Shown: piece by piece, positions 1 to 9,045 of the stretch
How positions within the stretch are numbered: position 1 is the stretch's first letter
Layout: the number at the start of each line of letters is the position of its first letter
NCBI RefSeq assembly: GCF_008123515.1
Contig: NZ_VSSR01000001.1
Location: 1-64,000 of the forward strand
Reading direction: 5' to 3'
From: Bradyrhizobium cytisi
GTDB lineage: Bacteria; Pseudomonadota; Alphaproteobacteria; Rhizobiales; Xanthobacteraceae
DNA length: 64,000 bases
The notes under the pieces: model-generated
The model's database searches: none
What the model was told of the DNA's origin: nothing
Seen by the model: the letters and a program-made list of their open reading frames with translations, nothing else
Program-made: the position numbers and the translations under genes

Positions 1-654
1 TGATCTCGGACAGACTCTTACGTAATCTCTGGAAACGATTCGAGTTGTCGAATTTTCGCCTAGTTTGCGGTGGTCTACGATATGCTCGAACTCCCACCCG
101 GTTGTGCTCTCAGTGGAGACTTGGGCGATAATCGCGTCAGGCGGTGCGTCGGTTTCCACAAGTACTCCGCCTCCCGCAATCGCGTTCCTGCCCTGTGCAA
201 ATATTAGTGCTGCCTTACGATCACTCGACCAGCAGATACCACGTCGGCCAGCATCAAAGTCGATGCACGGCTCGCCACGATACAGTCGAAGTGACGGTCC
301 CGAATATCGGGGCAATAGATTCCATAGGGCATCCAAGAGAATATCGTCATCAGCGACTCCACGGCGAATATCATGAGCGACCGCGGCCCAGATAAACAGA
401 AATGCTTGGCGGGCGCTGTCGTCAAACTCCTGAGTAGAGAGATATTCAAAGGCAGCCTTGGACTGTGCCCGTTCGTGAAACACCTCGAGCAGCCCTCTCG
501 TGCGCGGGCTGCCCTCACAGATAAGGTTTGCAAGCAACATTATCGCTGCATCAAGGTCGATCTGGATCAAGCGCTTCCAGCCTTGGACTTCAACCTTGCG
601 CAGCGCCATCTCTCGCGCGACAGTTGTCGGGTCGAGGATGATGCGCGAAGCCAT
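1..654 (-). CDS. Hypothetical protein, possible ADP-ribosyltransferase-fold (3' end outside window)
   Basis: This frame stays open from the ATG at 654 to the left edge, giving 218 residues without a stop, so the C-terminus is missing. The N-terminal half is helical and unrecognised. The C-terminal part reads LYRGE, then GICWSSDRKAALIFAQ, a VLVETDAPPDAIIAQ strand and a FEHIVDHRKL strand. A YRG motif, a W-S/T-x-D...A..FA segment and a late E-x-x-V-D-x-R motif resemble small phage and toxin-like ADP-ribosyltransferase-fold proteins; that is an inference from pattern only. The frame is also open for 20 codons upstream of the ATG, back to a CTG next to the palindromic repeat, and that stretch looks protein-like, so the true 5' end may be further upstream or lost. 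Confidence 0.6.
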   Translation of the reverse strand, partial: MASRIILDPTTVAREMALRKVEVQGWKRLIQIDLDAAIMLLANLICEGSPRTRGLLEVFHERAQSKAAFEYLSTQEFDDSARQAFLFIWAAVAHDIRRGVADDDILLDALWNLLPRYSGPSLRLYRGEPCIDFDAGRRGICWSSDRKAALIFAQGRNAIAGGGVLVETDAPPDAIIAQVSTESTTGWEFEHIVDHRKLGENSTTRIVSRDYVRVCPRS

Positions 655-733
655 TTCCGTTTTCGTCCCGTCAGGGTGGAGGATAATGCGCTGAATATTC
701 TTTATCGTATTCAGTCCCCCCGCTGTCGCAGAA

Positions 734-828
734 CTCGTAGGGTGGGTTAGCCGAAGGCGTACCCCACCACTGCCTGCCTCGGAGCAAACGAAAGAGGTGG
801 GTTACGCTTCGCTAACCCACCCTACGAG
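734..828. repeat. Palindromic intergenic repeat element
   Basis: Perfect 17-base inverted arms lie at 734-750 and 812-828 (ctcgtagggtgggttag and its complement). Each arm also nests in its own smaller hairpin: gtgggt...accccac on the left, and gtgggtta..taacccac on the right. Copies of this gtgggtta/taaccca element are common between genes in Bradyrhizobium and related genomes. It sits directly between the 5' end of the left-edge gene and the end of the tyrosine-repeat gene, and may act as a transcription barrier. Confidence 0.75.
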
Positions 829-836
829 CTGAGTTG

Positions 837-1163
837 TCAGACAGAATAGTTGAAATAACTTGCTTCGCCGTAGTCGTATATCTGAACCGAATTGCCGTTG
901 ACGCGACCGCTGAAGTGGTGCCCGCCATCGTAGTCATAGCCAGAGAAACTGTTGCCGTTTACCTTTAACGAAACGTGGTTGCCGACGCCGTAGTGATACA
1001 AGCCAGAGCCAGAACCGCTAATGTGAGCTCCCGTCTCATAGTCATAGTTGGGAGTCATACTGGAGTGCTGTTCTCGGTCATAGCTGTAAACGCCTGACGG
1101 CTTGCGGTTGTTGATCTTGGCGGCCGCATTCACCGCTATTGCGCGTCGGAGTTCTTCTTTCAT
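837..1163 (-). CDS. Small tyrosine/glycine repeat protein of unknown function
   Basis: A 108-residue protein with no recognised domain. After a basic, helical N-terminus of about 25 residues it consists of about three and a half units of 16-20 residues, each starting Y-x-Y, then G-x-H, then a V-N-G-N-S segment (for example YHYGVGNHVSLKVNGNS). The alternation predicts short beta hairpins. There is no signal peptide or membrane segment. It lies downstream of nrdJ on the same strand but behind the nrdJ terminator, so it probably has its own promoter in the short gap. The regular repeat and intact frame argue for a real gene; the function is unknown. Confidence 0.55.
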   Translation of the reverse strand: MKEELRRAIAVNAAAKINNRKPSGVYSYDREQHSSMTPNYDYETGAHISGSGSGLYHYGVGNHVSLKVNGNSFSGYDYDGGHHFSGRVNGNSVQIYDYGEASYFNYSV

Positions 1164-1187
1164 AACGTTATCTCGCTTTAGAAAGAA

Positions 1188-1211
1188 AAAGCCCGGGCAA
1201 GCCCGGGCTTT
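1188..1211 (-). terminator. Intrinsic terminator of nrdJ
   Basis: Perfect 8-base arms gcccgggc are separated by two bases. On the minus strand the hairpin is followed by a T-rich run (tttttcttt). It lies just after the nrdJ stop codon. Confidence 0.85.
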
Positions 1212-1217
1212 CAGATT

Positions 1218-4200
1218 TCACGAACACCCCGTCGTCGAACCACACGTATCGCACTTCATGCAGGTGCCATTCCGCACCAGCGTGAAGTTGCCGCACTCGC
1301 TGCACATCTCGCCTTCGTAGCCTTTTGCTTTCGCTTCCGCGCGGCGCTCGGCCTTGCTGGGGGCGGCGACGGTTGCGGCGCTGCCGGCCTTGCTCCACTG
1401 GAGGGCTTCGAGCTTCTCGGTGGGCGAGAGGTCGTGGCTGGCTTCCTGCTTCAGCGCGACCGCGCCTTCCAGGGCATCGCCCGCGCCGCGAGCGGTGGCG
1501 CCGTGGGAGGCGAGCGAGGTGACCTTGCTGCCGCCGGCGGGCGCGTTGTCGCTGCCGGAGACGACCGCGGCGGAGCCGCCGCGCATCACCACCAGATTGT
1601 CGGTGCGAGAGCGGGTGAGGCCGCGCGAGACCAGCTTGGTCGCTTGGTGGGCGTCCGGCTCCTTGCCTTCTTCCACGCCTTTGCCGAGCGCGTCAAAATT
1701 CGACTCGGTCGGATCGACATGGGCGAGATCAAAGCGCGACATGTAGCTCACCGCGAGCTCGCGGAAGACGTAGTCGAGGATCGAGGTCGCGTACTTGATG
1801 CTGTCGTTGCCCTGCACGGGCCCCGCCGGCTCGAAGCGGGTGAAGGTGAAGGCGTCGACATATTCGTCGAGCGGCACGCCGTATTGCAGACCGAGGGACA
1901 CCGCGATCGCAAAATTGTTGATGAAGGAGCGGAGCGCTGCGCCTTCCTTGTGCATGTCGATGAAGATCTCGCCGAGACGGCCGTCGTCATATTCGCCGGT
2001 GCGCAAGTAGACCTTGTGGCCGCCGACGACCGCCTTCTGGGTGTAGCCCTTGCGGCGGTCCGGCATCTTCTCGCGCTCGCGCATCACGATGATGCGCTCG
2101 ACCAGCTTCTCGACGATCTTCTCCGAGACCTGCGTGGCGCGCGCCGCCATTGGCTTCTCGTAGAGGCTCTCGACCGCATCGTCCTCGTCCTCGTCATCGC
2201 TGATGAGCTGCGAGTTGAGCGGCTGGCTGAGCTTGGAGCCGTCGCGATAGAGCGCGTTGGCTTTCAATGCCAGTTTCCACGACAGCATGTAGGCGGACTT
2301 GCAGTCCTCCACCGTGGCGTCGTTCGGCATGTTGATGGTCTTGGAGATCGCACCCGAGATGAAGGGCTGGGCCGCCGCCATCATGCGAATGTGGCTCTCG
2401 ACCGAGAGATAGCGCTTGCCGACCTTGCCGCAGGGGTTGGCGCAGTCGAACACCGCATAGTGCTCGGCTTTCAGGTGCGGCGCACCTTCCACCGTCATCG
2501 CGCCGCAGATGTGGACGTTGGCCGCCTCGATCTCGCGCTTGGTGAAGCCCACGGCCTGCAGCAGGTCGAAGCCGGGAGCCGCAATGGCTTCCGCGCCGAT
2601 GCCGAGCTGGTCGCGAATGAAGTCCTCGCCAAAGGTCCACTTGTTGAAGGCGAACTTGATATCGAAGGCCGTCGGCAGCGCCTTTTCGACCTTGGCGATG
2701 GCCTCATCGGTGAAGCCCTTGGCCTTCAGCGTCGAGGCGTTGATGCCGGGGGCGTTGGAGAGCGAGCCGTGGCCGACGGCGTAGGCCTCGATCTCCGCGA
2801 TCTCGCTCTCGCGATAGCCGAGCGCGCGCAGCGCTGCGGGGACCGCGCGGTTGATGATCTTGAAGTAGCCGCCGCCGGCGAGCTTCTTGAACTTGACCAG
2901 CGCGAAGTCCGGCTCGATGCCCGTCGTATCGCAGTCCATCACCAGGCCGATCGTGCCCGTGGGCGCGATGACAGTGGTCTGGGCGTTGCGATAGCCGTGC
3001 TTCTCGCCGAGCTCGAGCGCTCCATCCCAGGCCGCCTGCGCACGCGCGACCAGGTCGCCTTGCGGGCAGGAGACGAGGTCGAGCGGCACCGGGTTGACGC
3101 TGAGCGCCTCATAGCCGTTGGACTGGCCGTGGGCGGCGCGGCGGTGGTTGCGGATGACGCGCAGCATGTGCGCGGCGTTCTTCTTGTAGCCCGGGAAGGT
3201 GCCGAGCTCGGCCGCCATCTCCGCCGAGGTCTTGTAGGTGATGCCGGTCATCACAGCGGTCAGCGCGCCGCAGAGCGCACGGCCTTCCTTGGAGTCGTAG
3301 GACAGACCCATGGTCATCAGCAGGCCGCCGATATTGGCGTAGCCGAGGCCGAGCGTGCGGAACTCGTAGGAGAGCTCGGCGATCGCCTTCGACGGGAACT
3401 GCGCCATCATCACCGAGATTTCGAGCACGATGGTCCAGAGCCGGCAGAGGTGCTCGTAGCCGGCGACGTCGAACTGCTTCGTCGTGGTGTCGTAGAACGT
3501 CAGCAGGTTCGCCGAGGCGAGATTGCACGCGGTGTCGTCCAGGAACATGTATTCCGAGCAGGGATTGGACGCGCGGATGTCGCCGGACGCCTTGCACGTG
3601 TGCCAGTCGTTCATGGTGGTGTTGAAGTGCAGGCCCGGGTCGGCCGACGCCCAGGCGGCGTAGCCGATTTTTTCCCAGAGGTCGCGCGCCTTCAGCGTCT
3701 TGGTCACCTTCTTGGAGGTGCGGGCGTTCAGATTCCAGTCGCCGTCGGTCTCGACGGCGCGGAGGAAGTCGTCCCGCAGCGAGACCGAGTTGTTGGAGTT
3801 CTGGCCGGAGACGGTGAGGTAGGCTTCCGAATCCCAGTCGGTGTCGTAGACGTCGAACTGGATGTCCTTGTAGCCCTGCTTGGCAAACTGGATGACGCGC
3901 TTGATGTAATTGTCAGGCACGAGGCTGCGGCGCGCGAGCTTGATCTCGCGACGCAGCGCCGGGTTCTTCTCCGGGTCGAAACAATCGTCGCCCGAGCCTT
4001 CGCAGTTCACGCAGGCCTTGAGCACCAGCTTGAGATGCTTCTGGTTGATCTTCGATCCCGTGACGAGAGCGGCGACCTTCTGCTCCTCCTTCACCTTCCA
4101 GTCGATATAGGTCTCGATATCGGGGTGATCGACGTCGACGACGACCATCTTGGCGGCGCGGCGCGTGGTGCCGCCCGACTTGATCGCGCCGGCGGCGCGG

Positions 4201-4985
4201 TCGCCGATCTTGAGGAAGCTCATCAGGCCGGACGAGCGGCCGCCGCCGGACAGTTTTTCACCCTCACCGCGCAGGCGCGAGAAGTTGGAGCCGGTGCCGG
4301 AGCCGTACTTGAACAGGCGGGCTTCGCGGACCCAGAGGTCCATGATGCCGCCCTCGTTGACGAGGTCGTCGCCGACGCCCTGGATGAAGCAGGCGTGCGG
4401 CTGCGGATGCTCGTAGGCCGATTTGGACTTGGTCAGCTTGCCGGTGAAGGGGTCGACGTAATAGTGGCCCTGGCCGGGACCGTCGATGCCATAGGCCCAA
4501 TGCAAACCGGTGTTGAACCATTGCGGCGAGTTCGGCGCGACCATCTGCTTGGCGAGCATGTAGCGGAGCTCGTCGTAGAAGGTCTGGGCGTCCTCGTCGG
4601 AGGAGAAATACTTGCCCTTCCAGCCCCAATAGGTCCAGCAGCCGGCGAGGCGGTCGAACACCTGCTTTGCCGAGAGCTCGCTGACATAGCGCTCTTTCTC
4701 GGGCAACGCGGCGAGAGCATCAGTGTCGGGCACCGAGCGCCACAGGAACGAGGGGACGGACTCTTCCTCGACCTTCTTCAGGCACGCGGCGACGCCGGCC
4801 TTGCGGAAATACTTTTGCGCCAGCACGTCGGAGGCGACCTGCGACCATTCGGCCGGGACCTCGACGCCGTCCATTTTAAACACGACCGAGCCGTCGGGAT
4901 TCCTGATTTCCGACGTGGTCAGCCGGAAATCGATCCCGGCGTAAGGTGACTGTCCCGAAGTGGTGTGGCGCCGCTCAATCCGCAT
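1218..4985 (-). CDS. nrdJ: Vitamin B12-dependent (class II) ribonucleoside-diphosphate reductase
   Basis: Cytoplasmic enzyme that makes deoxyribonucleotides with adenosylcobalamin as radical source, so it works with or without oxygen. At 1,255 residues it is the long alphaproteobacterial form. Visible motifs in order: [10 protein letters not shown], the GSGTGSNFS loop, the [15 protein letters not shown] active-site segment, [20 protein letters not shown], and a C-terminal four-cysteine zinc-ribbon-like tail (CSECG...CMKCDTCG) that probably carries redox cysteines. The start was set at 4985, where the conserved N-terminus [17 protein letters not shown] begins; the frame is open upstream to 5186 but that extension is arginine-rich and unlike coding sequence. 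Transcribed alone and ended by a strong terminator. Confidence 0.96.
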   Translation of the reverse strand: MRIERRHTTSGQSPYAGIDFRLTTSEIRNPDGSVVFKMDGVEVPAEWSQVASDVLAQKYFRKAGVAACLKKVEEESVPSFLWRSVPDTDALAALPEKERYVSELSAKQVFDRLAGCWTYWGWKGKYFSSDEDAQTFYDELRYMLAKQMVAPNSPQWFNTGLHWAYGIDGPGQGHYYVDPFTGKLTKSKSAYEHPQPHACFIQGVGDDLVNEGGIMDLWVREARLFKYGSGTGSNFSRLRGEGEKLSGGGRSSGLMSFLKIGDRAAGAIKSGGTTRRAAKMVVVDVDHPDIETYIDWKVKEEQKVAALVTGSKINQKHLKLVLKACVNCEGSGDDCFDPEKNPALRREIKLARRSLVPDNYIKRVIQFAKQGYKDIQFDVYDTDWDSEAYLTVSGQNSNNSVSLRDDFLRAVETDGDWNLNARTSKKVTKTLKARDLWEKIGYAAWASADPGLHFNTTMNDWHTCKASGDIRASNPCSEYMFLDDTACNLASANLLTFYDTTTKQFDVAGYEHLCRLWTIVLEISVMMAQFPSKAIAELSYEFRTLGLGYANIGGLLMTMGLSYDSKEGRALCGALTAVMTGITYKTSAEMAAELGTFPGYKKNAAHMLRVIRNHRRAAHGQSNGYEALSVNPVPLDLVSCPQGDLVARAQAAWDGALELGEKHGYRNAQTTVIAPTGTIGLVMDCDTTGIEPDFALVKFKKLAGGGYFKIINRAVPAALRALGYRESEIAEIEAYAVGHGSLSNAPGINASTLKAKGFTDEAIAKVEKALPTAFDIKFAFNKWTFGEDFIRDQLGIGAEAIAAPGFDLLQAVGFTKREIEAANVHICGAMTVEGAPHLKAEHYAVFDCANPCGKVGKRYLSVESHIRMMAAAQPFISGAISKTINMPNDATVEDCKSAYMLSWKLALKANALYRDGSKLSQPLNSQLISDDEDEDDAVESLYEKPMAARATQVSEKIVEKLVERIIVMREREKMPDRRKGYTQKAVVGGHKVYLRTGEYDDGRLGEIFIDMHKEGAALRSFINNFAIAVSLGLQYGVPLDEYVDAFTFTRFEPAGPVQGNDSIKYATSILDYVFRELAVSYMSRFDLAHVDPTESNFDALGKGVEEGKEPDAHQATKLVSRGLTRSRTDNLVVMRGGSAAVVSGSDNAPAGGSKVTSLASHGATARGAGDALEGAVALKQEASHDLSPTEKLEALQWSKAGSAATVAAPSKAERRAEAKAKGYEGEMCSECGNFTLVRNGTCMKCDTCGSTTGCS

Positions 4986-5408
4986 GGTCTTGCCCCGTCC
5001 TATTCTTTGACCGGACTGCCTCCGTTCAGGCATCCGGGTCGACATTACGTTTCGCGTTTCCACCCGGGCCCGATCGGCCCTTGGGCACCGCAGTTCAGCC
5101 GGTGGATCCGGCCCAGTTTCTCCCGACGCGATTGGTCGATGCGCGCACCGATCATCCGCCGGCATGTCCAGGCCCATCCGCCCCAAAGCGATGAGCCCGA
5201 CATGCGTTCAAACGCCCCACACCGTCACAACGTCTACCGATGCCATCCGAGCCTGTTGCCGGCCCGTTCTGGCGCCCGAAAAGTCCACTGTCCGCGGGCA
5301 GACAAGCCCTCATCCCGCTGCCTTCGTCTGGCCTGGCGGAGTGCAGTTTTGCGGACCCTTTGGGGGAGTGCCGGCGGGACGCAAACACACTCGCGCCGAA
5401 CGGACCGA

Positions 5409-5437
5409 AAGCTAGGACTCTCCGTTGCGCCCGTCAA
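5409..5437 (-). promoter_or_regulatory. Putative nrdJ promoter
   Basis: On the minus strand TTGACG (5437-5432) and TAGCTT (5414-5409) are separated by exactly 17 bases. Transcription from here would give a leader of about 415 bases before nrdJ. I looked in that leader for a cobalamin riboswitch core and did not see one. The stretch between the nrdJ start and 5408 holds no credible gene. Confidence 0.45.
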
Positions 5438-5462
5438 GAACTAGTGCGAGTTCCTGAATCAA

Positions 5463-5478
5463 ATACTAAATATGGTGG
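5463..5478 (-). promoter_or_regulatory. Candidate NrdR box upstream of nrdJ
   Basis: Read on the minus strand the 16 bases are CCACCATATTTAGTAT. Compared with the published NrdR consensus (acaCwAtATaTwGTgt) 12 of 16 positions agree, including the central ATAT-like core and the flanking AC and GT. It lies about 25 bases upstream of the proposed -35. NrdR boxes usually come in pairs about three helical turns apart; a second good copy was not found. Confidence 0.4.
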
Positions 5479-5751
5479 ATTGCCGGGGATAACAGGGGGC
5501 GAGGCCTCACCTGTTGTTGAGCCAAGTATCAGTGAGTCCTCAGGGATTCCCAACCGAAAAAATTTGCATTCGGTGCCGATACGGACCCTTCATCCCGCTG
5601 TTCACAGGGCAGGTATATTTTTGAGGTCCGGGGTTGCACCGTTGGGACTCACGTAGCGGTACGGAAGCTGAGGGCAGGCATGCCCGCCGGGGTGGTGGAA
5701 AGGTGCGCGAATCCGCGCCAAGCTGAGGCTCGATCTTGCCGGATTGCCCAC
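5479..5751. other. Gene-free stretch between the nrdJ control region and the EamA gene
   Basis: No open frame here has protein-like composition, and none of the short frames looks like a known family. It must hold the promoter of the rightward EamA gene, but I cannot single out a convincing -35/-10 pair. Confidence 0.4.
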
Positions 5752-6648
5752 ATGCTTGATTCGACCCGCCGGGATGCGCGACCGCGCATCGCCCCGGCCG
5801 GCCTGATGTTCCTCGCGATCACGTCGATCGGCTGGGGCTTCAATTGGCCGGTCACGAAATTCCTGCTCGGTGAGCTGCCGCCGCTGACGCTGCGCGGGGT
5901 GACCGGCGTGCTCGGCGCGGTGCTGCTGGCCGCGCTCGCGCTGGTCCGTGGCGACAGTCTGAAGGTCGCGCCCGGGATCTGGCCGCGGCTGGCGACCGCC
6001 GCCGTCCTCAACGTCACCGGCTGGATGGTGCTGATGGGGCTGGCGCTGCTCTGGCTGCCGGCGAGCGAGGCGGCGCTGATCGCCTACACCATGCCGGTCT
6101 GGGCCTCGCTGATCGCTTGGCCCGTGCTCGGGGAGCGGCCAACCGTGCTGCGCACGCTCGGGCTGGTGATGGCCTTTGCCGGCCTCGCCTCGATCATGGG
6201 CGGCAACGGCATTGCCGCCAGCGCGGAGAAGCTGCCGGGCATCATCATGGCGCTGTGCGGCGCGATCGGCTTTGCCGTCGGCACGGTGTTCTCGAAGAAG
6301 TACCCGATCCATCTGCCGCCGATCACGGCCGCCGCCTGGCAGATCGGGATCGGCTGCCTGCCGGTCTCGATCGTAGGCCTGCTGATCGAGACCTCGCATC
6401 TGGACAAGGTGACGCCGGTCGGCTGGTGGCTGCTGCTCTATTCGACCGTGGTGCAGTTCTGCATCGCCTATGTCAGCTGGTTCGCGGCGCTTTCGCGCCT
6501 GCCGGCCTCGGTCGCCGCGATCGGGACGATGGCGGTGCCGGTGATCGGCGTCGTCGCATCCGCACTTGCGCTGGGAGAGCCGCTCGGGCCGGGGCAGATC
6601 GCAGGGCTGATCTTTACGCTGGCGGCGGTGGTGCTGGCGACTCGTTAG
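5752..6648 (+). CDS. EamA/DMT-family transporter
   Basis: A 298-residue inner-membrane protein with ten predicted hydrophobic segments arranged as two EamA repeats. Typical family signatures are GWGFNWPVTKFLLGELPPLTLR at the start of the first repeat and PxxAAxIGTMAVPVIGVVASALALGEP at the end of the second. Members export amino acids or other metabolites, but the substrate cannot be read from sequence. The start at 5752 (MLDSTRR) was preferred to the in-frame ATG 72 bases upstream because the extra residues are not family-like. It is a single gene, convergent with the LysR gene. Confidence 0.85.
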   Translation: MLDSTRRDARPRIAPAGLMFLAITSIGWGFNWPVTKFLLGELPPLTLRGVTGVLGAVLLAALALVRGDSLKVAPGIWPRLATAAVLNVTGWMVLMGLALLWLPASEAALIAYTMPVWASLIAWPVLGERPTVLRTLGLVMAFAGLASIMGGNGIAASAEKLPGIIMALCGAIGFAVGTVFSKKYPIHLPPITAAAWQIGIGCLPVSIVGLLIETSHLDKVTPVGWWLLLYSTVVQFCIAYVSWFAALSRLPASVAAIGTMAVPVIGVVASALALGEPLGPGQIAGLIFTLAAVVLATR

Positions 6649-6697
6649 TTAGGGCGCGGATCAAGCGTTCGGCCCGCATTGAATTCCCGCCATGGCG

Positions 6698-7609
6698 TCA
6701 GGGTCGGTTTCCCGCGAAAAGGCCGCGCCTGTTGGCTTGCAGGAACTCCGCGAACAATCGACTGAGTGGCGGAAGGGTTCGATGCGCCTTCTTGATCAGC
6801 GCGACGGGCCGCGCGAAGTTGTTGTCGCTGATTTTGCGGCTTCGCAGCGAAGGTTCGGCAAAGATTTCCCGCGCTGACGTCGGCAGGATGGTGAGGCCGA
6901 TGCCGGCGCGCACCATGCCGATCGCCGTCATCATATAGGTGGCTTCCGACGCCGGCGCCGGCAGCAGCCCCGCGCGGTTGAAGGCGAGATCGGTGACTGC
7001 CCTCACGCTGGTGCCCTGGTCCATCATGACCAGCGGATACTTGGCCAGCACGCACGCCGTGATGCGACGCTGAGTTCCGATCGGATGGGATTCGGGGTAG
7101 ACCACGCTCATCTCGTCGCGCGCCGCGAAGATGGTCTCGATATCGGGGAACGACACGTCTCCGCCCGTCAGACCGAGATCCACCTCTTCCGAGCGAATAA
7201 GCGCCAGCACGCGACTGGCAATGACGTCCTTCAATGCGAAGGAAGCTCCGGGGTTTTGCCCCCGGAATCCGCCGATCACGTCGGGGAGTATTCCAGCAGC
7301 AAAGGAGGGCAGGGCCGCGATGCGGACGACGCCTCGTCGCTCACTCGCGACATCCCGGGCATCGCTGAGAAGGGATTCGAGATCCTGCAAGGTCCGTTCG
7401 AGCGCGGGTAGCAGCTCACGTCCCATGCGGGTCAACGCGACCGAACGCGGGTTGCGATCGAACAGCCAAAGCCCGAGCGATTCCTCCAGCCGTCGGATCT
7501 GGACCGAAAGGGTCGGCTGCGACACATGCAGCGCCGCCGCCGCCTGGGTGAAGCTGCCCAACTTCGCGACCGCGACGAAGGAGCGGGGTTGCCTCACGTT
7601 TATATCCAT
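6698..7609 (-). CDS. LysR-family transcriptional regulator
   Basis: 303 residues. The N-terminal winged helix-turn-helix is clear (RSFVAVAKLGSFTQAAAALHVSQPTLS, residues about 9-36), followed by the usual LysR substrate-binding domain from about residue 90. It is divergent from the CitMHS-AtuA operon, the classical arrangement for a LysR protein that senses a pathway metabolite and activates the neighbouring genes. A T-N11-A dyad overlaps its own start codon, which suggests autorepression. The effector is probably the carboxylate handled by the operon; this is an inference from position only. Confidence 0.9.
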   Translation of the reverse strand: MDINVRQPRSFVAVAKLGSFTQAAAALHVSQPTLSVQIRRLEESLGLWLFDRNPRSVALTRMGRELLPALERTLQDLESLLSDARDVASERRGVVRIAALPSFAAGILPDVIGGFRGQNPGASFALKDVIASRVLALIRSEEVDLGLTGGDVSFPDIETIFAARDEMSVVYPESHPIGTQRRITACVLAKYPLVMMDQGTSVRAVTDLAFNRAGLLPAPASEATYMMTAIGMVRAGIGLTILPTSAREIFAEPSLRSRKISDNNFARPVALIKKAHRTLPPLSRLFAEFLQANRRGLFAGNRP

Positions 7610-7645
7610 AGAGTTTCTCTATCGCTGCCATTGAATCATTTCAAT
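7608..7645. promoter_or_regulatory. LysR operator region between lysR and the CitMHS operon
   Basis: Two dyads are visible. ATAGAG-TTT-CTCTAT at 7608-7622 is a perfect inverted repeat with the canonical T-N11-A spacing and covers the lysR start codon. ATTGAA-TCAT-TTCAAT at 7630-7645 is a second perfect dyad, about two helical turns away centre to centre. The pair fits a recognition site plus activation site for a LysR tetramer. Confidence 0.55.
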
Positions 7646-7723
7646 TGCCTAATGGCGCGGGCCGCGTTCAATTTGCGACAAGTGTTCGGGAGAGATCCCC
7701 GAAAAGAACAATCAGGCGGGGAA

Positions 7724-9034
7724 ATGCACAATCTGGCGTTGCTTGGCGTTGCCACCATTGCGGTGCTGCTTCTGGTCATCATGACGAAGCGGATGTCGCC
7801 GCTGATCGCTCTCATTCTTATACCGCTGATCGCCTGTCTGATCGGCGGTTTCGGCTGGGATACGAGCAAGTTCATCGTCAGCGGGCTCCAGAGCCTCGCA
7901 CCCGTCGTCGGCATGTTCGTGTTCGCGATCCTCTTCTTTGGCGTGGTGACGGATGCGGGCATGCTGGACCCGATCATCGACCGCATCCTGCGCACCGTCG
8001 GTACACGGCCTACGCGGATCGTCATGGGCACCACCCTATTGGCTCTGCTCATCCACCTCGATGGATCGGGCGCTGTCACCTTTCTCATCACGATTCCGGC
8101 GATGCTTCCCTTGTACGATCGCCTCGGCATCGATCGCCGCATTCTCGCCTGCGCGGCGTCCCTGGCTGCCGGTGTGAATTTCCTGCCCTGGACCGGCCCC
8201 ATGATACGGGCCGCCGCTTCGCTCAAGCTGCCGATTCCGGAGATATTCAACCCGCTGGTGCCGGTTCAGTTGGCCGGCATCGTCTTCATCTTTGCCGTCT
8301 CCTATTGGCTGGGTCGCAGGGAAGAGAAACGGCTCGGCCTGGAAGCCGGGGCATCCGTCGATGTCGAGGCTCAGCGAACCTTGAGCGAAGCCGAGCTCAA
8401 GCTGCGGCGGCCGCGGAACTTCTGGATCAACATCGTTCTGACAGTGATCGTGCTCGGGACCATGGTCGCTCTGGGCGACAGGCTGACGCCTGCCATCGTG
8501 TTCATGATCGGCACTTGTCTGGCGCTGCTCATCAACTATCCCAATGTCGACGATCAACGGAAGCGTGTGGACGCGCACGCGAGGGCCGCACTGTTGATGG
8601 CCTCGATCCTGCTCGCGGCGGGCGTGTTCACCGGCATCATGCAGGGGTCGGGGATGTTGAAGGCGATGGCGCAGGATGCCGTCGGATTCGTGCCGCCGGG
8701 CGCGGCGAAATTCATGCCGATCGCGCTTGGTATCGTTGCAATGCCACTAAGCCTTTTGTTCGATCCGGACTCGTTCTATTTCGGGGTTCTTCCGGTCCTG
8801 GCCGAAGTTGGGGGGCAGCTTGGCGTTCCCAAAGTTCAGCTCGCGCAGGCCGCCTTGCTGGGACAGATGACCACCGGTTTTCCCGTGAGCCCATTGACGC
8901 CTGCGACGTTTCTCGTCGTCGGCTTGACCGGCATCGATCTGGCCGATCATCAGAGGTTCACGATACCGTTCCTCTTTGCTGCCTCGGTGGTGATGACCAT
9001 AGCCTGCGTTTGTCTCGGCATTTTCCCGCTGTAG
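7724..9034 (+). CDS. CitMHS-family citrate/carboxylate transporter
   Basis: A 436-residue inner-membrane carrier. It starts with a hydrophobic helix (MHNLALLGVATIAVLLLVIM) and has a family-typical central loop (DGSGAVTFLITIPAMLPLY) and C-terminal half (SLLFDPDSFYFGVLPVLAEVGG, then GQMTTGFPVSPLTPATFL). CitMHS proteins import citrate or related di/tricarboxylates, often as metal complexes, with protons. The ATG at 7724 follows aggcgggg; the frame is open upstream but overlaps the lysR promoter. It is the first gene of a four-gene operon, with 11 bases before the AtuA-like gene. Confidence 0.88.
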   Translation: MHNLALLGVATIAVLLLVIMTKRMSPLIALILIPLIACLIGGFGWDTSKFIVSGLQSLAPVVGMFVFAILFFGVVTDAGMLDPIIDRILRTVGTRPTRIVMGTTLLALLIHLDGSGAVTFLITIPAMLPLYDRLGIDRRILACAASLAAGVNFLPWTGPMIRAAASLKLPIPEIFNPLVPVQLAGIVFIFAVSYWLGRREEKRLGLEAGASVDVEAQRTLSEAELKLRRPRNFWINIVLTVIVLGTMVALGDRLTPAIVFMIGTCLALLINYPNVDDQRKRVDAHARAALLMASILLAAGVFTGIMQGSGMLKAMAQDAVGFVPPGAAKFMPIALGIVAMPLSLLFDPDSFYFGVLPVLAEVGGQLGVPKVQLAQAALLGQMTTGFPVSPLTPATFLVVGLTGIDLADHQRFTIPFLFAASVVMTIACVCLGIFPL

Positions 9035-9045
9035 CGAGGTGACGA

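Noticed and set aside
1434..4949. Long plus-strand frame of 1,171 codons opposite nrdJ
   Set aside because: It is the antisense shadow of nrdJ, with Arg/Ala/Gly/Asp-rich composition forced by high GC at codon positions; no recognisable domain.
4986..5408. Cobalamin riboswitch in the long nrdJ leader
   Set aside because: The conserved CCGCAACTG-like core and B12 box were searched for on the minus strand and not found.
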